From: an uncultured Clostridia bacterium
Lineage (GTDB): Bacteria; Bacillota; Clostridia; Oscillospirales; Acutalibacteraceae
Direction of reading: 5' to 3'
DNA length: 10,550 nt
Assembly: GCA_904420155.1 (NCBI GenBank)
Contig: CAJFUH010000046.1
Span: forward strand, 1-10,550
Of the stretch, positions 1 to 5,526 are shown piece by piece; the first letter of the stretch is position 1; every line of letters begins with the position of its first letter. Made by a program: the position numbers and the translations under genes. A model generated the notes under the pieces. That model saw only the letters and a program-made list of their open reading frames with translations, was not told where the DNA came from and did no database searches.

Positions 1-243
1 CCCGTTGGCGGCGTCCACCAGGCTGTCCAGGGTATTGGGCTTTCCGCCGTCGTGCAGGTATTTGAACCACAGTTCGGCGTGTTCCTTTTCGTTGGATGCG
101 GTGGTTTCAAAAATTTCCCCGATCTGCTCATACCCTTCTTTCCGGGCGGTGGCTGCATAGTAGGTATACTTGTTGCGCGCCTGGGATTCCCCGGCAAATG
201 CTGTCATCAAATTGGCTTCGGTACGGCTTCCTTTTAATTCCAT
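1..243 (-). CDS. Rubrerythrin, N-terminal 81 residues (gene cut by left window edge)
   Basis: The reverse strand reads MELKGSRTEANLMTAFAGES and onward, the typical opening of a rubrerythrin. This cytoplasmic non-haem di-iron protein reduces hydrogen peroxide in anaerobes. Visible parts are the first half of the ferritin-like four-helix bundle, with iron ligands Glu19 (in AGESQARNKY) and Glu52/His55 in the EKEH motif. The remaining helices and the C-terminal rubredoxin-like Cys4 domain, if present, lie outside the window. The ATG at 243 is chosen because AGGAGGT sits 7 bases upstream (251-257). Another ATG at 250 lies directly against the Shine-Dalgarno and is in a different frame. The gene is about 180 bases downstream of the DUF4097 gene and is probably a separate unit. 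No PerR box or convincing promoter was recognised. Confidence 0.95.
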   Translation of the reverse strand, partial: MELKGSRTEANLMTAFAGESQARNKYTYYAATARKEGYEQIGEIFETTASNEKEHAELWFKYLHDGGKPNTLDSLVDAANG

Positions 244-423
244 AAAACATACCTCCTTTTTCTGTTCTTAGTGTGGTTGTTTTTTCCATTACTTATTCAC
301 GCAAACAGAAAAAGAATGGTGATTTCCCAAAACACACCATAAAAGTGAGGGCACGCTTTCTCTGCGTTTTGGGGAGGAGTTATTGACATGGATCTACCTG
401 TAAGCCAACGGCTTCTATTTTGA
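244..423. other. Intergenic region with a 10-bp-arm inverted repeat before rubrerythrin
   Basis: This 180-base gap lies between the DUF4097 stop and the rubrerythrin start. It holds inverted arms at 326-335 and 364-373 (CCCAAAACAC / GCGTTTTGGG). In a minus-strand transcript the arms pair over 10 bp with one G-U, whereas a plus-strand transcript would have an A-C mismatch, so a minus-strand RNA structure fits better. A short T-run (TTCTTTTTCT) lies downstream on the minus strand, but too far from the stem for a canonical terminator. A 5-bp stem with a 3-base loop (AAGCC/GGCTT, 402-414) has no good T-tract on the minus strand. No confident promoter was found. Confidence 0.4.
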
Positions 424-1482
424 TTAGGGATTCTGCGCCTGTTCTTCCAGCGTCACATGGGCCGCGTTTCCGCTGATGGATACAATATATTCCGCGTTTT
501 CCATCCGATACTGCTGTCCCGAGGTCCACTGGATATGGTCATCGATCTCCAGGGCGCTGCCCGCCGCATTCACGAGGATGGGGGCTTCTCTGGGGAAGGT
601 GAGCTGTGTGCTGCCGGCGTTGGCGTTTACCTGGATATCGGCTACCACTTGCGCGAAGGAGAGATTCAGCGCGCCAGCGGAACAATCGCTGGAAACCGGA
701 CCCGTGATCCCTTGGAGCTCTGTCTTCCCCGCGTAGTTCTGGATGGAAAAACTCCCTGCTTCCAATATATCTCCATACACAGCCCCTGCGCGGCATGACA
801 GAGAGGCTTCCTGCGAAACCCGAATTTGGCTCATCGTGGTTTTGGCGCCGTTGTTGGAAAACTGCATCTGATTGGCCTCAATCCCCTGAAGCTGTAATTT
901 TCCGGCCTGTACGGTTACCTGCAATGTCTGCTCTGAGCTCAAGTCCTGGATTCTGGAATCAGAAGCGTTCAGCTCAAACTGGATATTTCCCCGATAAGAA
1001 GCGGGGATATGGAGGTCCAATTTGCTATAAGAGACGGTGCTTTCCTTAAAGAACCAGGAAAACGTGCGTCTCTCAGCCACCTTGATGTACAGGGTATCCC
1101 CCTGGGTCTCCGTTTCCATACGGGCATAATCGTTTCCAAACAGAACGCCGCTTTTAAAGTTCGCCTGTACTTGGTCTAAATTTTCCTCCTGGACAGCGGT
1201 GAGCTGACAGGCGTTAGCCTGTATGACAATGGATTGGATTCCTTCCAAAGAAAAGGTCTGTTGCTCGGAATAATCCATATCCTTTTCCTCCATAGGAAAC
1301 CCATTTTCATAATTGTTTTCATTATGGCTGCTGATAAAAAAGCGATGGTCTTCCACAGCCTGGCCGACTTCTTGCCAGATCTCCGAAAAGGGGCTGGTAG
1401 TACCAATGACTACCATTCCGGCAATCAGCAGTACCAAAAAGCCACAGAAAAATCCCAAACAAATTTTTCCTAACGTCTTCAT
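424..1482 (-). CDS. DUF4097-type membrane-anchored beta-strand-repeat protein
   Basis: The product has 352 residues. A single membrane segment lies at about residues 6-29 (ICLGFFCGFLVLLIAGMVVIG), with a basic MKTLGK start before it. From about residue 75 onward there are many short beta-strand repeats rich in Ser, Asn, Ala, Gln and Gly, as in the right-handed beta-helix-like DUF4097 family. The family assignment rests on this pattern plus gene order, since it is last after padR and a HAAS gene, as often seen in Firmicutes. The biochemical role is unknown in the family; a surface-exposed partner of the HAAS protein is an inference. The ATG at 1482 is chosen because it overlaps the upstream stop as ATGA and has AGAAGGTGG before it. 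An in-frame ATG 13 codons earlier lies inside the upstream gene. Confidence 0.8.
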   Translation of the reverse strand: MKTLGKICLGFFCGFLVLLIAGMVVIGTTSPFSEIWQEVGQAVEDHRFFISSHNENNYENGFPMEEKDMDYSEQQTFSLEGIQSIVIQANACQLTAVQEENLDQVQANFKSGVLFGNDYARMETETQGDTLYIKVAERRTFSWFFKESTVSYSKLDLHIPASYRGNIQFELNASDSRIQDLSSEQTLQVTVQAGKLQLQGIEANQMQFSNNGAKTTMSQIRVSQEASLSCRAGAVYGDILEAGSFSIQNYAGKTELQGITGPVSSDCSAGALNLSFAQVVADIQVNANAGSTQLTFPREAPILVNAAGSALEIDDHIQWTSGQQYRMENAEYIVSISGNAAHVTLEEQAQNP

Positions 1483-2300
1483 TCCGCCACCTTCTTTTCT
1501 CCGCTGATAGCCCTTCCGCACCAGCTAAAATAAGCGGAAAACAGCTTTACCATCCCCGCCGTGTAAACAATTAATCCCAAAATCAGGGCCACTCCCAGGC
1601 ATAGGGCCGCCGCCCCCAACAGCACTAACCCTACATGAACAAAATAAAAGACACATAGGGCCACCGCTGCCAAAATGGCGCTCAGGGCAAGCGAAAAAAT
1701 AACAAACCAAAAGGACACCGCCAATCCAAAGCCCACCGGCACCACAATGAAAATGGTGAGCAATAGAATCATCACGGTATAAAAAGTTTGTTGGCCTGCG
1801 GAATGGGCAGGAGACTGGGGATTGGCATAAGCAACCGATTGTTGGTGAAGAGTGGGTGTTCCCCCATCATCAGGATGGAAATATCCCTGGCTGTCATAAT
1901 ACCCTTTGGATGTATAGTCTCCAGAAGCCCCCCTGTTTGCCTGAGCATACCCGTTGGGATAACCTTGCGGCGGTACTTGTTGGGCATCCGATTTTGGAGT
2001 GTCCCAGGGGGCTCCATAATCCTCCTTAGGAGGCTGAGAAAAGGGGGTGTCTTCTGCTGATGGGAAAGAGGGATCGGGAATCTCCATATCCTCCGGACGC
2101 TCCAGGGATTCCCCTTCCACATAAGTGGCCCCCAATTCTTCCGGGGAGCCCAACCCTTTTGCCGTCTCTTCCTCCGTTTTTCCCATTTCGGCGCTGATCC
2201 GGAAATGCTCCTCATAATCATTTAAAATATCTTCCCGCTCTTGTTGGGGAAGATGCCCTAACGCCTGATTTAAGCGGGACAAAAATTCTATTTTATTCAT
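1479..2300 (-). CDS. HAAS-domain (DUF1700) membrane protein with long disordered linker
   Basis: The product has 273 residues. Residues 1-62 form a HAAS/DUF1700 domain (MNKIEFLSRLNQALGHLPQQ, then a DYEEHF motif and a GSPEEL motif). Residues 63-170 are a Pro/Gln/Tyr/Gly/Ser-rich segment with YPNGYAQ, KGYYDSQGY and similar low-complexity patches, so probably disordered. Residues 172-252 contain three to four hydrophobic membrane segments, followed by a short basic tail. HAAS proteins are commonly encoded beside PadR regulators and are thought to signal at the membrane; the mechanism is not settled. AAGGAGGG lies 8 bases before the ATG, which overlaps the padR stop as ATGA. Its own stop overlaps the DUF4097 start, so all three genes are probably translationally coupled. 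Confidence 0.87.
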   Translation of the reverse strand: MNKIEFLSRLNQALGHLPQQEREDILNDYEEHFRISAEMGKTEEETAKGLGSPEELGATYVEGESLERPEDMEIPDPSFPSAEDTPFSQPPKEDYGAPWDTPKSDAQQVPPQGYPNGYAQANRGASGDYTSKGYYDSQGYFHPDDGGTPTLHQQSVAYANPQSPAHSAGQQTFYTVMILLLTIFIVVPVGFGLAVSFWFVIFSLALSAILAAVALCVFYFVHVGLVLLGAAALCLGVALILGLIVYTAGMVKLFSAYFSWCGRAISGEKKVAE

Positions 2301-2620
2301 TGAGGATCCCTCCTTTTATAGATAAATGCATTTACTTGTTTGATAAATTCCTGCCATTCGTTAGTCAGGGAAGCCGCCAGTTTCCTTCCCTCCGGGGTAA
2401 TCGTATAATATTTTCTGGGCGCACCTCCTGGGGATTCCACTAAGTAAGAAGAAACATAATGATCCTGTTTGAGGCGGCGCAGGATGGGATATACCGTCCC
2501 ATCGGAAATGGTAATACTGCGGGAAAGCTCGTTGGCAATATCATATCCATACCGGTCTCCGCTTTCTAACATCAGCAAGACGCACATTTCCAATACGCCT
2601 TTTTTAAATTGGATATTCAT
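2297..2620 (-). CDS. PadR-family transcriptional regulator
   Basis: The product has 107 residues, the usual length for a small (subfamily 2) PadR protein. It is a winged helix-turn-helix: helix 1 around KKGVLEMCVLLMLE, YGYDIANEL at 24-32, the recognition region DGTVYPILRRL at 40-50, and the wing with GAPRKYYTITPEGRK at 66-80. A single C-terminal dimerisation helix follows (about 85-103). AAGGGGGG lies 5 bases before the ATG. PadR proteins usually repress their own operon and are released by a ligand or membrane signal. Here the first gene in the operon is the regulator itself, and a palindrome lies just downstream of the promoter -10, so autorepression is the simplest reading. The inducer is unknown. 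Confidence 0.95.
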   Translation of the reverse strand: MNIQFKKGVLEMCVLLMLESGDRYGYDIANELSRSITISDGTVYPILRRLKQDHYVSSYLVESPGGAPRKYYTITPEGRKLAASLTNEWQEFIKQVNAFIYKRRDPQ

Positions 2621-2641
2621 AGCGCCCCCCTTATTTCATTC

Positions 2642-2664
2642 AGTATTGTACAATGTATAATACT
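2642..2664. promoter_or_regulatory. 23-bp palindrome, probable PadR operator
   Basis: The outer half-sites AGTATT and AATACT and the inner parts TACA and TGTA are symmetric around the A-T pair at 2653. Only one symmetric pair (positions 7 and 17, 2648 and 2658) fails. It starts 22 bases upstream of padR and lies between the -10 and the coding region, covering the expected transcription start. TGTA/TACA-type half-sites are typical of PadR operators; assignment to this PadR is inferred from position. Confidence 0.7.
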
Positions 2665-2665
2665 A

Positions 2666-2694
2666 GATATACACTAGATTATTAGGGTTGTCAA
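2666..2694 (-). promoter_or_regulatory. Promoter of the padR operon
   Basis: A perfect TTGACA -35 on the minus strand (2694-2689) is followed by a 17-base spacer and TATATC as -10 (2671-2666). The start would fall near 2659, inside the adjoining palindrome, giving a leader of about 40 bases. Confidence 0.65.
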
Positions 2695-2800
2695 TGTATT
2701 TTCTGATATTTTTTCAAAAGAACTTTTATCAATTCGCTGGCTGTCCCCCGCAGCTTAATTGGCATCGGACCCAAATCCATATCTTTTCTATGCAGAACCC

Positions 2801-2829
2801 TTGTGGCTATCCGATAAGAATGATATTAT
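2801..2829 (+). promoter_or_regulatory. Candidate promoter for cat
   Basis: TTGTGG (2801-2806), a 17-base spacer and TATTAT (2824-2829), with TG one base before the -10 (extended -10, TGATATTAT). The -35 matches poorly. The transcript would carry a leader of about 190 bases containing the hairpin GGATGG/CCATCC and an imperfect stem at 2971-2995. Confidence 0.4.
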
Positions 2830-2970
2830 GAAAGGAATGGATGGAACCAAACCATCCTTGCTGCAAGCGGCAAGAAAACGCTTCCTTCCCGATCCATGAT
2901 AGCTGGTGGGCATAAAGAAAATTACTGAACTTTTCACTGACACATCAAACGGGCTGGATTCTTCTGAAAT

Positions 2971-2995
2971 AGATGCGGAAGAATTGCCGCTATCT
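2971..2995 (+). promoter_or_regulatory. Imperfect hairpin in cat leader
   Basis: AGATGCGG pairs with CCGC-T-ATCT, giving 8 bp with one bulged T and an 8-base loop. It ends 12 bases before the cat ribosome binding site (AAGGAAGG, 3008-3015). It does not itself cover that site, so a regulatory role is only a possibility. Confidence 0.3.
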
Positions 2996-3025
2996 TTAAA
3001 CACTCCTAAGGAAGGATGACTTTCT

Positions 3026-3688
3026 ATGGCTTTCCATACCATCGATTTATCCACCTGGAATCGTGCGGAACATTTTTTACATTATAAAAATGAGGTACGC
3101 TGTGTGATTTGCGTCACTCACCGTATTACGGTCACTAAACTTCTCCCATTCCTAAAGCAAAAAAACTTACGTTTCTACCCTGTCATGATTTATCTGGTTA
3201 CAAAAGCGCTGCATCTTCAAAAAGAATTTCGGCTGGGAATAGATGCGGAAGGTAATGTGGGATACTGGGACAGCATAACGCCCTCTTATACGGTCTTTCA
3301 CAGGGAAACCGAAACCTTCTCTTGTTTATGGAGTCCTTGGGATCCCGAGTTTTCTTCTTTCTATCTACAGGTTTGCTCTGATATCGAAAAGCATCGAGAT
3401 TTTTTCCATTTCTCCATGCCTGACCTCCCACCCAATCATTTCGATATCTCCTGCCTCCCATGGCTTTCCTACGATTCCTTCCATATCAATGTGGAGGCGG
3501 GCGCTTACCTCGCTCCCATCGTCACCTGGGGAAAATACCAGGAACAACAAGGGGAAATTCAGTTGCCCCTTTCTCTCCAGATTCATCACGCTGCGGCGGA
3601 CGGATTTCATGTATCCCGATTCTATCAGGATCTACAGCATGAAATTTCCGAATTTACAGGAGGAGAATCCCTATCCCATGCTCTGTAA
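3026..3688 (+). CDS. CatA-type chloramphenicol O-acetyltransferase
   Basis: The product has 220 residues, full length for the type A family (about 213-220). CAT transfers acetyl from acetyl-CoA to the 3-hydroxyl of chloramphenicol, acting as a cytoplasmic trimer. The active-site signature is intact: QIHHAAADGFH at 185-195 fits Q-[LIV]-H-H-[SA]-x2-D-G-[FY]-H, and Ser148 in LPWLSYDSF occupies the position of the conserved oxyanion serine. The N-terminal FHTIDLSTWNRAEHF and the YWDSITPSYTVF segment at 80-91 are also typical. AAGGAAGG lies 10 bases before the ATG. It is a single gene on the opposite strand from both neighbours, with its own terminator and no transposon parts nearby. It looks resident in the chromosome; whether it confers resistance cannot be told from sequence. 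Confidence 0.93.
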   Translation: MAFHTIDLSTWNRAEHFLHYKNEVRCVICVTHRITVTKLLPFLKQKNLRFYPVMIYLVTKALHLQKEFRLGIDAEGNVGYWDSITPSYTVFHRETETFSCLWSPWDPEFSSFYLQVCSDIEKHRDFFHFSMPDLPPNHFDISCLPWLSYDSFHINVEAGAYLAPIVTWGKYQEQQGEIQLPLSLQIHHAAADGFHVSRFYQDLQHEISEFTGGESLSHAL

Positions 3689-3704
3689 AACCTATACTAT
3701 ATGC

Positions 3705-3748
3705 AAAAACGTCATCCCTTTTTCCGATGGAAAAGGGATGACGTTTTT
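3705..3748. terminator. Bidirectional rho-independent terminator after cat
   Basis: A perfect 18-bp stem (3705-3722 with 3731-3748) encloses the 8-base loop TCCGATGG. The outer pairs are A-run against T-run, so either strand ends in five Ts. It starts 17 bases after the cat stop and also shields cat from the convergent symporter transcript. Confidence 0.92.
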
Positions 3749-3775
3749 ATTATGATACAAGAATCGGTTACAAAC

Positions 3776-3804
3776 AAGGGGAAAGGGTGACGCCCGCTCC
3801 CCTT
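3776..3804 (-). terminator. Probable terminator of the symporter gene
   Basis: On the minus strand AAGGGGA, an internal GC/TT mismatch, and GGG pair with CCC and TCCCCTT around the loop CGTCA. An interrupted T-tract (TTGTTTGT) follows. It lies about 50 bases after the symporter stop. It is weaker than the neighbouring 18-bp hairpin, which would act as backup. Confidence 0.6.
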
Positions 3805-3852
3805 TTGTTATCATTTCAACTTTTCTCTTTATTCTTGATCCAAAGCCAACGG

Positions 3853-5262
3853 TTACTTATCATTCTCCCGGGCAGCGATTCCAGACAAACCTTTTGTGCT
3901 CTTGCGGCTTCTGTCGTAGTCTTTCAGCAGCCGGGCTACTAAGCCGCTCAGGGCCAACAGCCCTAAAAGGTTGGGAAGCACCATCAGTCCGTTAAACATA
4001 TCCGCCATAGACCAAACTAAATCTACCTTTAATGTGGAACCCAGTACAATAAATCCCACTACCAGCAAAGCATAGATTTTTACCGCTTTTTTGCCAAAGA
4101 GGTATTTCACATTGGTCTCTCCAAAGAAATACCATCCGATTATGGTAGAAAAAGCAAAGAAGAACATACAGATGGCAATAAAGATCACGCCGAAATATCC
4201 AAAAACGCTCTCAAAACCAGCTTGGGGCAAGGCTACTCCGTCCAGCTTATTATCCCCTCCATAGGATAATACGCCGCTGGTCAGCACCACCAGGGCGGTC
4301 AGCGTGAGAATGACAAACGTATCGATAAACACGCCCATCATGGCTACAATCCCCTGATCGCAAGGATGCTTGACCTTAGCCAGCGCATGGGCGTGAGGGG
4401 TAGATCCCATGCCCGCCTCGTTAGAGAACAATCCTCTCGCTACGCCAAACCGCATTGCTTGCTGAACGCCGATACCGGCCGCCCCGCCTACTACCGCCTG
4501 CGGCGCAAACGCCCCCACAAAAATCTGGCGGAAAGCTTCGGGAATATTCCGGTAATTGGCGATGACAATCACCAGAGACCCTACAATATAGATCAACGCC
4601 ATCACAGGAACCATTTTCTCGGTTACGGATGCAATCCGTTTTACTCCCCCCAGGAAAATGATCCCCGCCGCAACCGCCACTACGATCCCAATAATCAAAG
4701 GATCGATCCCAAAAGCGGTGTGGAACGCGTCGCCAATGGAATTGGACTGCACCATATTGCCGATAAACCCCAGGGCCAATATGGTAAGGACCGAAAAAAC
4801 AGCCGCCAGCACTTTTCCAAATTTCCCTTTAAAAGCTTGTTTGATATAAAAGGAAGGCCCCCCTAACGTTTCCCCCTGCCGCTGCACGCGAAACTTTTGA
4901 GCCAACGTAGCCTCTACAAAAATAGTCGCCATACCAAAAAAAGCGGATACCCACATCCAAAAGATAGCGCCCGGCCCGCCTGCGATCAGCGCGGTAGCCG
5001 CGCCGGCCAGATTTCCCGTGCCCACCTGGGCCGCTACAGCAGTGGCCAGGGATTGGAACGAGCTCATACCAGAACCGTCCGCTTTTTCCCCTTTGAGGCG
5101 GATCCCGCCAAAAGTACGTTTAAACCCGTCTTTAAACTTCCGAACTTGGACAAACTTTAAACGAACCGTAAAATAAATACCAGTGCCGCAAAGAAGGATC
5201 AATAAGGCATAGTCCCATAGGAAACCATTGACATATTCGACGATCTGCGAAACTATTTCCAT
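3853..5262 (-). CDS. Alanine/glycine:cation symporter (AGCS family)
   Basis: The product has 469 residues, in the normal range for the family. It is an inner-membrane secondary transporter taking up small amino acids (alanine, glycine, sometimes glutamine) with Na+ or H+. Family marks are the SSFQSLATAVAAQVGTGNLA segment near residues 66-85, GGPGAIFWMW at about 94-103, and ARGLFSNEAGMGSTPHAHA in the middle. About ten or more hydrophobic helices run through the protein, and the C-terminus is short and basic. The ATG at 5262 is preferred: AGAGGAG (5270-5276) lies 7 bases upstream of it but only 1 base from the alternative ATG at 5268. It is a single-gene unit. Its leader has no recognisable glycine riboswitch but carries an overlapping uORF (5253-5306). 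Confidence 0.95.
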   Translation of the reverse strand: MEIVSQIVEYVNGFLWDYALLILLCGTGIYFTVRLKFVQVRKFKDGFKRTFGGIRLKGEKADGSGMSSFQSLATAVAAQVGTGNLAGAATALIAGGPGAIFWMWVSAFFGMATIFVEATLAQKFRVQRQGETLGGPSFYIKQAFKGKFGKVLAAVFSVLTILALGFIGNMVQSNSIGDAFHTAFGIDPLIIGIVVAVAAGIIFLGGVKRIASVTEKMVPVMALIYIVGSLVIVIANYRNIPEAFRQIFVGAFAPQAVVGGAAGIGVQQAMRFGVARGLFSNEAGMGSTPHAHALAKVKHPCDQGIVAMMGVFIDTFVILTLTALVVLTSGVLSYGGDNKLDGVALPQAGFESVFGYFGVIFIAICMFFFAFSTIIGWYFFGETNVKYLFGKKAVKIYALLVVGFIVLGSTLKVDLVWSMADMFNGLMVLPNLLGLLALSGLVARLLKDYDRSRKSTKGLSGIAARENDK

Positions 5263-5306
5263 GAACATTCTCCTCTAATGTAACATTGTGCGCAGATGCA
5301 CAGCAT
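5253..5306 (-). CDS. Cysteine-rich 17-residue upstream ORF overlapping the symporter start
   Basis: ATG at 5306 opens the frame MLCICAQCYIRGECSWK, ending at TAG 5255-5253, inside codons 3-4 of the symporter gene. Four of 17 residues are Cys. AGAGGA lies about 8 bases upstream of the ATG. The uORF runs through the symporter ribosome binding site, so its translation would bear directly on symporter initiation. The stem TGTGC/GCACA lies within it. Whether it is translated is unknown; the length is short enough for chance. Confidence 0.35.
   Translation of the reverse strand: MLCICAQCYIRGECSWK
5270..5276 (-). promoter_or_regulatory. Ribosome binding site fixing the symporter start
   Basis: AGAGGAG on the minus strand. 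The spacing of 7 bases to ATG 5262, against 1 base to ATG 5268, selects the shorter product starting MEIVSQ. Confidence 0.75.
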
Positions 5307-5359
5307 TTGGGAATCCTCTATGTTCCCTCTAAACGGGAAATATAAAAGTAGCCCGCATT

Positions 5360-5388
5360 ATTATTACAAGGAATTTCAAGATTGTCAA
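5360..5388 (-). promoter_or_regulatory. Promoter of the symporter gene
   Basis: TTGACA (5388-5383), a 17-base spacer and AATAAT (5365-5360), with TG one base before the -10 (TGTAATAAT, extended -10). The start would be near 5352, giving a leader of about 90 bases. A small stem TTCCC/GGGAA follows in the leader. Confidence 0.85.
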
Positions 5389-5410
5389 GAAAAAAACAAT
5401 CTTTTGTGAC

Positions 5411-5459
5411 AAAAAACCAGCCATATCCAATCGGGTCGCCGACTTTTTATGGCTGGTTT
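5411..5459 (-). terminator. Rho-independent terminator of the VanW-family gene
   Basis: Perfect 12-bp arms AAACCAGCCATA (5414-5425) and TATGGCTGGTTT (5448-5459), with a small inner TCGG/CCGA stem. On the minus strand TTTTTTGT follows. It lies about 70 bases after the gene's stop and just upstream of the symporter promoter, so it insulates the two units. Confidence 0.9.
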
Positions 5460-5526
5460 ACTGATTTATCAGATTTTTGTCATTTTCCGGGGTATTTCCT
5501 ACCTCAAACAGATTCTTTTGATTCCT

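Larger units (their letters stand above)
2759..3019 (+). pseudogene. Possible gene remnant or leader ORFs upstream of cat
   Basis: One frame from 2759 to 3019 reads as protein-like sequence but is broken by two adjacent in-frame stops (TGA TAG, 2897-2902). The first part contains an ATG at 2828 that opens a 23-codon ORF, MKGMDGTKPSLLQAARKRFL and three more residues. The second part can start at GTG 2906 and gives 37 residues beginning VGIKKITELFTDTSNGLDSS. It ends at TGA 3017-3019, seven bases before the cat ATG, and the cat ribosome binding site lies inside its last codons. I do not recognise the protein. It could be a decayed small gene, a pair of leader ORFs, or chance. No good Shine-Dalgarno was seen for either part. 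Confidence 0.3.

Noticed and set aside
388..423. 11-codon plus-strand ORF (MDLPVSQRLLF) with a good AGGAG 8 bases upstream
   Set aside because: No plus-strand gene follows it and no promoter was seen; too short to separate from chance.
2788..3054. 88-codon minus-strand ORF running across the cat start
   Set aside because: It overlaps the well-supported cat start and promoter region, has no ribosome binding site and no family resemblance.
4366..4866. 166-codon plus-strand ORF opposite the symporter
   Set aside because: It is fully antisense to a conserved, complete symporter gene and its composition looks like a frame shadow.
5263..5352. Glycine riboswitch in the symporter leader
   Set aside because: AGCS genes often carry one, but the leader is only about 90 bases and lacks the conserved glycine aptamer core motifs.
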